Source of the DNA: Effrenium voratum
Taxonomy: Eukaryota; Sar; Dinophyceae; Suessiales; Symbiodiniaceae
DNA: 64,000 bases
Assembly: GCA_963377175.1 (NCBI GenBank)
Contig: CAUJNA010003090.1
Span: forward strand, 481,501 to 545,500
Reading direction: 5' to 3'
The position numbers and the translations under genes are program-made. Of this stretch, positions 11,901 through 23,900 are shown in pieces. The first letter of the stretch is position 1. Every line of letters begins with the position of its first letter. A model generated the notes under the pieces. The model was not told the DNA's origin, searched no databases, and saw only the letters and a list, made by a program, of their open reading frames with translations.

Positions 11901-14900
11901 AATATTAGAATGATGAACAGCGGCTTTCTGTCATGTGAGAGATTGCGCGGCGTGCTATCCGAAAGCAGCTTTTCGTGGCGCTGGCTGCAATAACAAGCGG
12001 TTTTAAGTTGACGATGCCATTCTTTCCAACCCCAAACCCTGTTTGTTGACCTCCATTTCAGTTCTGGCTTGCGGGGGGGGAAATTCAGCAGGGTCCCGTT
12101 TCAAGGCCAAGGTTTGCCAACTCAACGGGTAAGGCTCCAGGTTCACGTGGTACTGATACAGCCCCGATTCCAGCTTAACAACTCCTTGTCCATTTCCCTG
12201 CTGCCAATGGGCCCATGCGCGCTCAAGCTTCTCATTGGCCTCATCCTCACTTGCCCAAAGATCAGGAAATCATGGGCGAGTTTTTTTATAAATCAGCTTT
12301 AACCGTGAGTTTGATTCTGGTCCCAATTTAGTGCGATCGGTTCAAAAGGGATGCCAGGTTTGCATTATTTTCTAGTAGTGGACCAAAAAGGGAGCGCCAA
12401 AAAGTCAAATGGTCGACTTGCAAGTGAGCATCAGGAAAAGGCTGGAACTTTGACGGCGCTACCTGTCGGGTTGTCAACAAGGGGGAGGGGGACTTACCTG
12501 CCTCAGGCTAGTTCACGTTGTTGGCGACGAATTGTTCAACCGCCCAGAAAAGTGGCCCTTTTGAGCGGCCCCCTTTTAAAGGTGGCGCGACAGCGCGCTT
12601 GTAAGGGCCATGCAGTGCTTCCAGGCGCACCGCTTTAGGGGAACGGCTAGGGAATCCACCATATTGTTTGTGTGTGATTGTTATGGTGACTTTGAATTTG
12701 GTGTCGTGCTTATGTCCACCAACCGATTGTGAGGAGGGCTTCCCTAGAAAACCATGGCCATGTGGAAAGCCTTCAATTCCTTTGTTGGGTTGGCTAGTGA
12801 TTACTGCCTTGCCTTGACGGGACCCCATGTCCTTTCTGGAGGAGCGGGTTGCCTTGGAACTCTATTGCTAAAATAAGGTTCACACAAGGCACAACTGCAG
12901 TCAGGCCAAAGCGAGGCCAAACAAGGCCACCTGTTGGTCAACCCCGCACCTCAAAGTACCAAGCGAAGCTTTGAACCATTGCGCCTGGCTGTGGCTGTTA
13001 GACCGAAGCACCAACGCCTAAAGCCCAAGTCACCGATGGGCGAGACTTGTCACAGCTTTGGGCCAAATGCCTTCCGAAGATTGAGCGGTTTGGAAGCAAC
13101 TCCGTCAGATGTGGGTGTGTCGGCGCAAAACGGAGGCGGCAAAGTGCCTTTTCGCTTCACGTTTACCTCACTTCCTGAGTGGATTGGCCAAACAAAGTCC
13201 ATTTTTCTTGTTTACCAAACACGGTCTTCCCAAAGAGTTTAAAGTCCAGGAACTCAGGGAGTGAGTTCCATCTAAGCGAACAAAGTGGTTCTCCGGCCTG
13301 AAATGGCAGGGGCGTTTGAAGCTGGCTCCTTCCAAACTCCCAGAACCTTCCAGCCACTCCAACTGGGGGAAACCGCCCTGTCCGATGCCCAGTGGAATGG
13401 GTGTGTCTCGTTACAGCCTCGAACAAGATGAGAACCCCCAAACACCCCGGTATGCGGAAGGATCAAACAATTGGCAAACCCAAATCGAAGTGGAAATCAA
13501 TGGATGGAAACCAATGGATGGACCCTTTAGTCTTCCCATTTTCTTTCCAGATGGTAATGGGTTGAACCCAACTGGACATGGACCCTCTATTTAAGCTCAA
13601 ACCAGATGCAGCTGCAAGTTTGGCGGCCCACTTTGTATCTTGGACATGGTTCGACACCTGCCTATAATATGCCTTTTTGTAGGGGACACCGCAAAATGGT
13701 GGTCTCCCTTCGGTTTCCCTTTAAGAAAGGCCCAAACGGGTACCCTCACCAAGTGACAGAAACTTAAAAATCCAGCCACGTCACCAGGGGTCGGTGCCCA
13801 CCAGCGATGATCCTCGGCACATGGCCAGGTTCTGCTACTGCGGATCTATGGACGAAATCCGTTTGCACCACTAAAACTCCATGGTTGCAACCATTAATCC
13901 GTTGCTGGTTGACGGGGAATCATATCATTCCAGGGATTCTGAACTGTGGTGCAGGATTTCTAGGGCCTTCCAAAGATCTTGCTGGTTGAGGGCCGACAAC
14001 GAACTGATGTTGAAAGGGGTAAAGTACAAGTATCAACTGAGAACCCGGTAGACAGAATCTGCAGTTTTGACCCTAGAGTCAGAGGCGCATAGGCTTATGT
14101 ATAGACTCAGTCTATGTGGCCTGGTAAAACTTACTCCGCAGGAAATAACAGGTGAGTGGTGGTGTCAATTCCCTGTAAACTGGAATAGACATGTTGCTTG
14201 AGTGGAAAAAAAACTCTCAGGTGATGAATCATGTAGGCCACGAAACAAAGAACTGGAAAACCAAAGGAGGTGAAGGTGGGTTCGCTGCTGGAGGAAAACT
14301 CCTCACCAGGAAATCCACGTGGCGGTTTTCCACCATGAGTTAGCCACTCAAACGGGGTGTGCTTGCGCGTGCGCGCCAGCCAAAAGGGGTCCACTTACCC
14401 TCCAAAGGAACCACCGGTTCAAATCGCAGCATAAACAACCGAACGACTCCAATATTGGGACACATTGACCTGCGAAGAAAAAGCTAAAACAAATCAGCCT
14501 GAGCAACCAAAGACCAGCAAAAGTGTTGACTAAATGGACACGTTGATTGGGGGGGACCTACATTCAAGTGTTGGGACTATCCATTTTATATGCTGTTCAC
14601 ATGTCCACAATCACATATGTTTAAACCACCATCCCCCGGGCTTAAACATGTCTAAACAAGGGGGTGACCCGGCAACTGAACCCCCCGTTTGTGGTTCTCT
14701 AGGGGATCCACGGAGCCAAAACAAACTACACTGAGCACCCAAGAGGAGTGCTGTAAACATGGTGGCTCAACAGCAGAGTTCCCTAAAAGTCCTTTTACAT
14801 ATCAAACCCAACAAAAAAAAGGCCTTCCTTTCGGTTTCCCTGAAAGCCAAACAAACAAGGGGTCCGCTTGGCCTCAAAAAAAGAGAGCCACCTCTTGATG

Positions 14901-17900
14901 CTCTCTCTGGTTTTCTATTCGAGTGAGCAAGCAACCTTAAATGGCCTCGGGTCTGTTGCGACAGTGCAGGGACCCCCTACTCACCTTAAACCGGCCCAAA
15001 ATCCAAAACCATTGGGTCTGAGGGTACCCCTTTTTTGGGTGGTAAAGGGAAACCAAAAGGAAGACCGGTTGGCCATGCTCGGGGAGGGTGGAGGAAACCC
15101 TGTCAGGGGTCACATTGTTAATGGGTGTGTCAGAATGGCTAGTTTGTTGTTGAAGGTACCCCTGTGTTAAAGATGCATCTTCATCCAACTCCTGTGCATG
15201 GAAATGTTTCCTGGCTGCTCATGACATTGAATGCTTAAGTGCTACCAACAATCCACCTCACAACCCTTAAAACGCATGGCTGTCGTTTGGCTCAGGCTTA
15301 ATTTATGGCATCCCTCAATTGTGACCCTCCTGATGAACTACATGAGTCCCTCCACTAAAAGGAAAACCACCGTTTTGGGGGTGTCCCCTAAAAAATCACA
15401 CACACACACAAACCCAGTGGATCCATTTACCTGCATAGGCACCACTCCAAAAAAGCATCAACAAACAAGACAATAGCTGAGGTTACCCACAAGGGCAGCC
15501 TGGGATCCACTGGGCAAATCTTCCCGGGAGCCCTGAGGGCAACCTTCCGCCACGGCTCCAGGGCCGCTCCTTGCGGTTGGCGTTGGCTGCCTTCAGATCC
15601 GCCTCGAGCCAGGAGAGGTATTCGCCTTCGCGGAAAGGACGGGAAGGTGGGCTGGAGGTCTTCCGAGGGAGGCGCCAGGAGATCGCCGCAGAGTGGCTTT
15701 TTTCTGTTTTTCTTTTTTTTTACGATAATATTGTGTGATTTGTTGGTGATTTGTGTTGTTTGACTGGAATCATGTTGAAACTGGGGTGGTTGCCCTTTCA
15801 CCTACCACTTAGGGGGTGACTTTGACAATGGTCAACTGGTAAACATACTGCGGCCAGTTTAACCCTCACCCCCACTCGATGTCCATGGCAAAGAAAGGCT
15901 TTAGAGGGTTGCGGCGGAAGGGATGCAGCTCACTGGAGGTCCGGGTTTAAATTAACTGACTTCCGTTTTGGGATCCCCTCATAAGCCATCAAGTTAAAAC
16001 AAGCCCAGGTGGTATCCCAACAGCCCCGGAACCCCCTGGAACCGAACCTTCCGAACCCTCCCAGAAAGCTGCTCCAAACCGCCCAGAGCCCATCTGGGCG
16101 GAATCCAAATCCATAGCTTTTAGCTGTCGGGAAAGGATTTCACCAGGTGGATTCGGGGCAGGAAAGTATAGCTACAGTCATCGACAGGCCGATTGATGTT
16201 TGTTTCTACCATGCTTTTAAAGGCTCATAGGGCCTTTTCACTGCCCCATAAAACCCGGAAGGGGAACCACCAACTATAATAATTTATAATGGCAAGCAGT
16301 GCTCCTATCGTTCAACACTACCCTTTGGCAAGATTAATGGAAATGTGTGTCCAAAAAGTCCAGGCCTTTGAGGTCACAAGACGTGCGTTTCAAGGGGGCT
16401 ACGGGTTCTGGACACGAGGATTGGAACGGGGTCGCGGAGTACGATTGAACCAATTCACCGTGATAGGGGACTCAGGAACGAGGGAACACTCTTAAGAAAA
16501 CCAAACATCTTGGAAGACTTTAACTGATCTTGAGACATCTGCCTTGAAGCACAATGTTGATTTTGACACATTTGAACAAGATAGGCCCTCTCAAACTGCG
16601 CGATGCATTCGCGTCAAGTGTTTCATTGTCTTGATGTACACTACGCACATGTTTGCGCAGTGCAGAAGACACGAACACAACGCAACACACAAGCCAACAA
16701 CATGCTTCTGCTTTTCGGAACCGTTGTTTCCACATGGAAAGACCACTTGGTCCCTTGGTACACTCTGGGATGGTAGACTCTTGGACCCCGAAAGCAGCCA
16801 ACAAAACATCCGCGCAAATTGCTGGCTTTACCTTCCCTTTAAACAAACTGAAAAGGGTACCCTCAACAAAGGCGAGCCACCCATACACCTCGCGGAGATT
16901 TCGGCATTCGGTTCACCACAGCCTTCAGAGGGTGCAGCCAACCATCGATTGAAATATGGGTCTATCACAAAGGGGAACCTTCCATTTGATGTCTATTGAC
17001 ACCGCTCCCCCGAGAAGAATCGACACGCCATGTTTAAACCACCATTGTTTGAACTACCTTCTGTTGGGGAGGATTTTCCCTCGTGGTTGGGATCTAGCTT
17101 AGTGACTTTGTGTTTTAATATCTTCCTTAACCATGAGTTTGAGTGGATATGTAAAAATGTCTAAGCTGTTCCTTTGCCACTAAGAAGGTCGTCCCAAGAA
17201 GCTGTTCGTTTGGGGCCCTTAAACTGCAAGGTCAAGTGGAGGTCAAAGAAAACAAGCTGGGGTCAAAGCTGTTCTTGGGCCCATAAACTGCATGGAGGTC
17301 AACCAAAACAAGCTTGGGGTTCCATTCCATCCCTTCCCCTCGTGTTTCAGCACCGCACCATCAGCACCGAAGTGTCCCGCTTTCAGCCAGGAGAAGTGCC
17401 CGTCACCTCGAAAAGGCGAGGACAAAAAGCTGACGCCAGCGTTTGCTGCATTGGACTTTCATAAAATTGGGTTTGCTTTGAACACATGAGCATGCGCTTT
17501 TTTGAGGCTACCCTTTTGTTTGTTGTTTTTATGTTTGTTTGTTTTTTTGGGGGGAAGGTTTGTCAAAAGTAGGGGCCCTTTTGGGTATCCTGTTTAAAAT
17601 GCGGCAAAAGGCGGCACCAGGTCCTGAAATGGTCCGTATCTTTTGACAACACCCACATGAGTATGTGCATTTTGAGGCTACCCTGTTTGGCAGCGTTTTG
17701 AAAAGAGAATCCAAAGGGGAAGCGGACATCTGGCATGGGGGTCCGCTAGTTTGACGCATACCGAATTCGTAAAATCCCAGTGGGTGCTCCCCACCGAGAG
17801 CTTGACCTCTTGAACCCCTTGTGTGCATCAAACGCGGATGAATCCGGGCTTCATGTGAGTTCTAGTGGGAACCCGGTATTCAAAGGGAATCTACCCAAAC

Positions 17901-20900
17901 TCCTAAGAACAAAAATCCGGATAACGCCTATGGCGACTTGCCGGAAATGGGTGTGCCGCAAAAAAAGGGAACTCCCAAGGCCCCAAAGTGGTGGTTGCCC
18001 CTTTGGTTTCCATTTGACGCAATTAAAACAAGGCGAACCCAAAAAAGGAAGTTCCCAGTCAGGAACCATTTTCAGTAAACTTGTTTTGCCCCAGGCGAGT
18101 TGCCTTGCCTTGCTGGGCGTGTAAGGGCCTGAGTTTTGGAAACGAAACTGTCACCGATGTTTTGGTGGGTTCAAGAAAAGAAGAAGGGGGGTTAAGGTGG
18201 ACCCCGGATCTAAGTACGTCCTATTCGGGTGGGTGGGGGGGGGCCTCCAAAAGTGGTCTGAATCCAAGCACTAAGCATAGGCAGTGCCCCGCCCAGGCCC
18301 TGAGTTCATGAAACTGTCTACGCTTGAAGGCTTCATGGGGGTCGGTCCCGCAATGGACCCAGGGTGGTTTCCCCTTGTCCCTTCAAATCCAAGAAGGGAG
18401 AACCTCAAAAGACAACCCATGGTTCCGAGCGAACTTGCCAAGAAGAAGCAACGACTCACTTCCGTTGGATCAGACAACCAAAGTCTAAGCTTGTTGTTTG
18501 CCATTAACATGACCTTCCCAGAGAGTACAAAGTCCAAACTTGGGAGGTGAGTTGAGTCACAATCAAAACCCGGTATTAAAATGGTCGACCCAGACCCATG
18601 TAGAGAACTAAAAAGGCGGCCGCAGCTAATATGGTTGGGACTGTCCCTTGCTAACCTTCATCTACCCAGGTTACCCAGGTTTTGATTGTGGCTCAGTTGA
18701 CTTTCCAACCACAACATGATGACAGCTGGAGTTCCAAAAGCAAGAATCACCCGACTTGATCATCTACGGCGTTCATATCCAAGGGCAATCTTTCAAGTTC
18801 CGAAAATGTAAAGTCCAAACACCTCCACTCCCTCCAAAAACCATGGAAGCTCACAGGAGGGTGTAAGACCACTTTCACATGAGTCAATGAGGGTAAACAA
18901 GAAACCGGCAACAATTTTCCCAGAGATTCCCAGGATTGCTTACGCATTTATCTTATATCTGCTTTCAATTCTGCTTCTAAATTTCATGTCTTTCCCCGGC
19001 CGGCCCCTTCCGGTTTCGGACTTTTGTTTAGCTTTTCCGGCCTGTGGACGTCTCCTCAGCGCCCGGAAAGTCAGTCTCCGTGTTGATGGAGATGAAGTGG
19101 ACCAGGCCCACCTCGTAAAAATATGGTGGCCACCTTCCCAGGCTCAAATCTATTGCATGTCCCATCGCATCCTGCCTCAGGGTGCACCCAAAACCAGGTA
19201 AAATCATGTAAAGAACCAAGAGGGCGGATATCCGCACCCAGCTATGGTTGGGACTATCCCCTGCGACCCATCCTATGACACCTTGATTGATTGTGGCTCA
19301 AATGTAAGCCACCTCAGTATAGGTTGTAAGGCAATACTGGGGATAGACACAATCTACGCCAGCAACTGGTGCAGGTTCTTGTTCACAGCGCGTAGGTATG
19401 TAAGCTTATACGTAACCTCCAAACCTCCAACAGCCAAAACTGAAGATGTACCTTCATTTTCCTAAGCCCCCTGGGAAAGACATAGTTCCAGGAGTGATAG
19501 ATGCCCTTTAAGACCAACAGTTAAAAGGGGGAAATAATAATTGCAAAACATAGTTTCAGCAAATGGAAGCTACCTTTGCCGTGACTTAAGAGACACGTCC
19601 GCTTTCTTTTCCGCGCACGGACCATGGATTCCCATGGCTTCATGGAATATAGGCGCATAGTGACCTCAAAACGAAACGGGGTGGAATGTTGGCTGAAAGG
19701 AAACAACACGGAGGCCTCGTCTTGTTTGAGTTTAGCCCCTTTTCTTGTGAGTGTAAGGACAACCAAAAGGAACTTCTCCATTTTGGGAGTCCCCCCCCAA
19801 AAAAAAAACACCCACTCCCACAAGGACTTCTGAGATGCTCATTTTGCTCATCTCAGATGCCCAGTGGCCCTGGGAAAAAAAGGGCATCCTTTTTTGGCTG
19901 GTTGACTTAGGGCACTGGGCAATTGGGTCACTAGGAATCCAGTTCAATCACTGTCACGTCTCTGAAGCCGAGCAGCGTTGAAGCTATACCACATGTTGGC
20001 TCGGCCCTTGCTGACCTGCGACGGCATCTTCCAGCGGTGGTTGTACCTAGGTCGCCGAAGCATGGGGCAGTTTTGTTTTTTAAAACACAGTCACCAAACT
20101 GGGCTGCCGTCAGATCCCCCGCTAAAAGTTTTCAACTCTTAGTGGGTTAAATGGAAACTACCACTAAACACTAAACAGCTAAAAGGCCAAGTCAAGGGGA
20201 TGGCTGGGAGCCACCAAGTAAAGAATGAAGTTTGGGAGATACCTTCGGCGGTTCCATGGAAGCTCGCACTTCCTTGGAATCGCCGGGGGGCTGCCCTTTG
20301 GCTTCCCCTGGAAACCCCTCGACGCCCCCCGAACGCGCAAGCGACGAATGCCGAACCAGCGGCGCAGTGAAGTTCATGAGCGCCCGCCCGAGGAAGGGGT
20401 CCACGATCTTAGCCCGGGTGTCCCAGTCTCAAAATAGGCGGACCCCCCGCTAGAAGCAACCGATGGGCCCGGGATGGGCCGGGGTTCCCGTGATTTCCCC
20501 TTTAAACCCAAACTTCGAACAGAGTGGCCTCGCCAAAAAGAAACGACGCCCTTTTTGGTGGTTGCAACTGAACCAACCAAGCGTGGGCTTTTCTTGGCCA
20601 AAGGGCCCCAAATATCGCCGATGTTCATCGAGCTTGCTTTGGGCGTGCCAAGAACATGTTCCTCGAAAAGGGCCGGGCGTATTTGGCATTCGGCAACTGC
20701 CAATTGTTCGTTTGATTCGGGTGGCTCCGGGTCGGGATGGGTTGAGTTCGAACACAAATGCGATCAGGGTGAATGAGGGTGGCTTAAGAACAGCTATAAT
20801 CATAGTCGTGCCTTTCCCATCCAGCTCTTGAACTTCATAGCCAGCCACGTATGAAGCACTGGGTCGCCTTGGTTACGGGAAATGGGAGAATCAGCCACCA

Positions 20901-23900
20901 AGAAAACCCAACACGGCAAGTTCCTGAAAGTTCAAACAAGCATCTACAATGTGTGGCAACATACTCTCCATTTCTGGGTTGAAGAGACCTGATGGAAATG
21001 CTAGTCTGGGAACATTGCGCAAATCGTGCCCGCGGCTGAACAACATCAAGCATTTGCGGACAAGGAAACTCGGGTCCTGTCCTGTAGAGGGCGCTTGCGG
21101 TGAGTGGAGCCGCATGTGAACTGATGTGAATAAGTGTCCCGGGCCTACGCCCTCGCCAAACGCACTGCTACTGTGGACTGTGGACGAAATTTTGCACCAC
21201 CTAAGAAACCCTTCAATTCTCCTGCATGCAAAAATGAACACTGGCTTCCCATGGTGCAGGATTTTGTCCATCCACAGTATGAATCAAGGACTGACTCTAG
21301 GAAAATATATACACATGAACCTGCGCTTGTTGTAGCTCGACAATCTGAAATCAACAAATATGGGTATGTGTTTTTTTGACGTGGCCGTGCCGGGAGGTTG
21401 GCATAAGGGGTATGAATCGCAGGTATGGTTCGGGGTATGGCTCGGGGGTATGATTCGGGGTATGGCTCGCGCGCCTCTGAACTCTTGCTTTGTGGCTTTG
21501 GACACTGCAAAGCTCCCGTGCGCTGGCAACTGGATAGCCGTGAGAATTTGGACCGCTTAGTTGCTACAAGCCAGCCTGGGGCGCTTGTGAGTGGCCTGAA
21601 CTAGACAGCTGCCACTCTGCGTGAGTGGGTTAGCGAAAGCTGCTGCGCTCGGTGGAAGGCGCAAAGCCACTGCCTGAGGCGAATGTCATGGCCACCTCCA
21701 CTTGGAGTTCAAGCGACCCGCGTGCTCACAGACCCAAGCAAGCGTTGCTTAAGGGGAAGCGCCGCTGCCCAGTCAGGCCCGCCACCCGCAAACCAGCGTA
21801 AGGGCAAAACAGCGTGACATCCTCAAACGGCAGCCGCGCAGAGGCTAGTGGGCCTCTCACAGGTGGTGTACCGTGTCGCGCCTGATACATCGCAGTAAGC
21901 CTTCCGAACCCACCTTCTGGCGAACTTCCGCGAAAAGAGCCGCGAGCTGGTTCCTGCAGTGCTTCTCTTTGAGTTTCGTGTCTTCTGAAGATTTGGGCGG
22001 CATAGCTTCGCTAGTGCTGCCCAGAGCGCAAGAGGCTCTTGGCTGCAAATGGCAGCAGAAGGGTATGAATCGGGGTATGAATCGGGTATGAATCGGGGTA
22101 TGAATCGGGGGACATATTTTTTCGACCGGAAAGACACCAAGAGTACCCCAGGAGCACAAAGACAGCTTGTGTTTCACTGCGACAGTGGCCCAGGACAGAC
22201 AGCTGTTTCCACCCCGCCGGACAGACTGCAGGAAGCAAGCTCCAAGTTTCAAGCTCAGCAGCGGCACCCCCCGCCACAGCGCCTTGCAAGTCCCAGCGTC
22301 TTACGTCAAGCTGCACCCCCCCACCACGGATGCTACAGACAACTCCAGTACCAGGACATCCGCAGGATTGCTCTATAACTCCATCATGGATCACATGCAA
22401 ATGCCACAGTTCTTGCAAGTTCTTTTTTTGTTTTTTAAGGGGTATGACTCGGGGTATGGCTCGGGGGTATGGTTCGGGGTATGATTCGGGGGTATGGCTC
22501 GCCCAAGCCCCACCTCCCACGAAGACTAAAGAACTGACACGGTAAACAACACAGACCCATATGTAAGCAAAGGGACCTTTATCATGGGTGCCCTCGTTTT
22601 CCCAGGCAAGTGCGACCGAGCCCGTATTTCAACCCCTATCTAAACATCCTCAGGTAGAGTCTCCTCAAACAGATTCACGAACAATTTCAACTTGTCCCAC
22701 ACCACCAGGGTATTACTTGGCCCTTTGCAGGAAACAACGCATAGCAGCGCTTGTGAGACAGAGCGCTGTTTGAATTTCAAAACTGTTGTTGAAACTCCCT
22801 TCCGCACCTCTTTTCTTCCGGCCGGGTGAGACTGCATGACCAAATCGCACGTAGCTCCGCCTTGACTTGCTTGTTCTTCGAACGAGGCATGAGAAGAAGT
22901 CCGCCAACTGTTGCTGCCGAATTGGGAACTACTTATCACAACCACTTGTTGCATGTTAGCAGAAAACAAGATGTGGGATGGCTCATACTTACCTCAAAAT
23001 CCCCTCAAACAGGACCAGCAAAATGCAACACATGCGTCTGATCATGTCACAAACAGTAGAATCAGTTTCTGCGCGTCACCTTCCTCACCGGAAAACTACA
23101 GGGTGGCAGCATGAAAGGATCTCTCCCCCGAGTTGTCTGGCGCACCGATGTCTACCTCAGTTTTGGCCTCAACTCAACATCGTAGTCTTAGAATCTGGTC
23201 CAGATTCTGCGAAATTATCAAGCGAGCTTCACGTTGGAGCTTCCACGTCCCGTTCAATTTAGGGGTAGTCGTCCATTTTAGGGCGGGTCACCAGAACAAA
23301 CACCATAGCCAGGTTTGTTGAAAGCCAACATTCTACTATCTTTGGGGTTGTCTTCAAATAGGGCACCTGCCAAATAATTGGTTTCCCTTCGGTTTCCCTT
23401 TTCAACCACCCATTTTTCGGCCGCCATCAAAAAACAAGACACGCCCTTTGTCGGGTTTCAGGGGAAGCTGGATACAGCGACACAGCATGACGCAGCGCCT
23501 GACTTTCTCAGAACAAGCAAGTCGACAGGGCTGCTCCCAAGACCCCGTTTCACATTTTTTTGCCCAGACCTCCAGTTGGGAAAAAGGGCAAGCCAATTTT
23601 CAGGCGCTTGATATGAAAAGGGATACACTTTCTACGGAAAAGGAAGCAAGGAAATGCGTGGTCTGGAGGTCTTGGTTTAAGCCTAGGTGTGCTCTTGGAC
23701 AAATACATGGCACCGTCAAATGATTAGAACACAACCAAAGCCGAAATCCATCTATGTTCAACCAAACTGAAACAAACAAATATCTATCAGTTGGAGGAAT
23801 GGCAGGAGCAACCCTAGGCTTCCAAGAAGACCTGCAGAGTCAGCTTGGTCGGCAGCATGGGGTCTGTCACAATGAGGTCCTCCCCTTCGATGAAGACGGG

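Larger units (their letters stand above)
20408..23813. other. Spacer between UBA3 stop and the next phosphatase exon
   Basis: Part of the giant phosphatase intron, downstream of the UBA3 stop at 23,814. It contains a MITE-like element (21,175-21,279) and three clusters of a GGGTATG motif. Minus-strand frames at 20,450-20,830 and 20,891-21,271 are open but resemble no known family, and the second overlaps the MITE. Confidence 0.5.

Noticed and set aside
20891..21271. Minus ORF of 126 codons beginning [10 protein letters not shown]
   Set aside because: Its first third is the inverted-repeat element at 21,175-21,279 and the rest has no homology.
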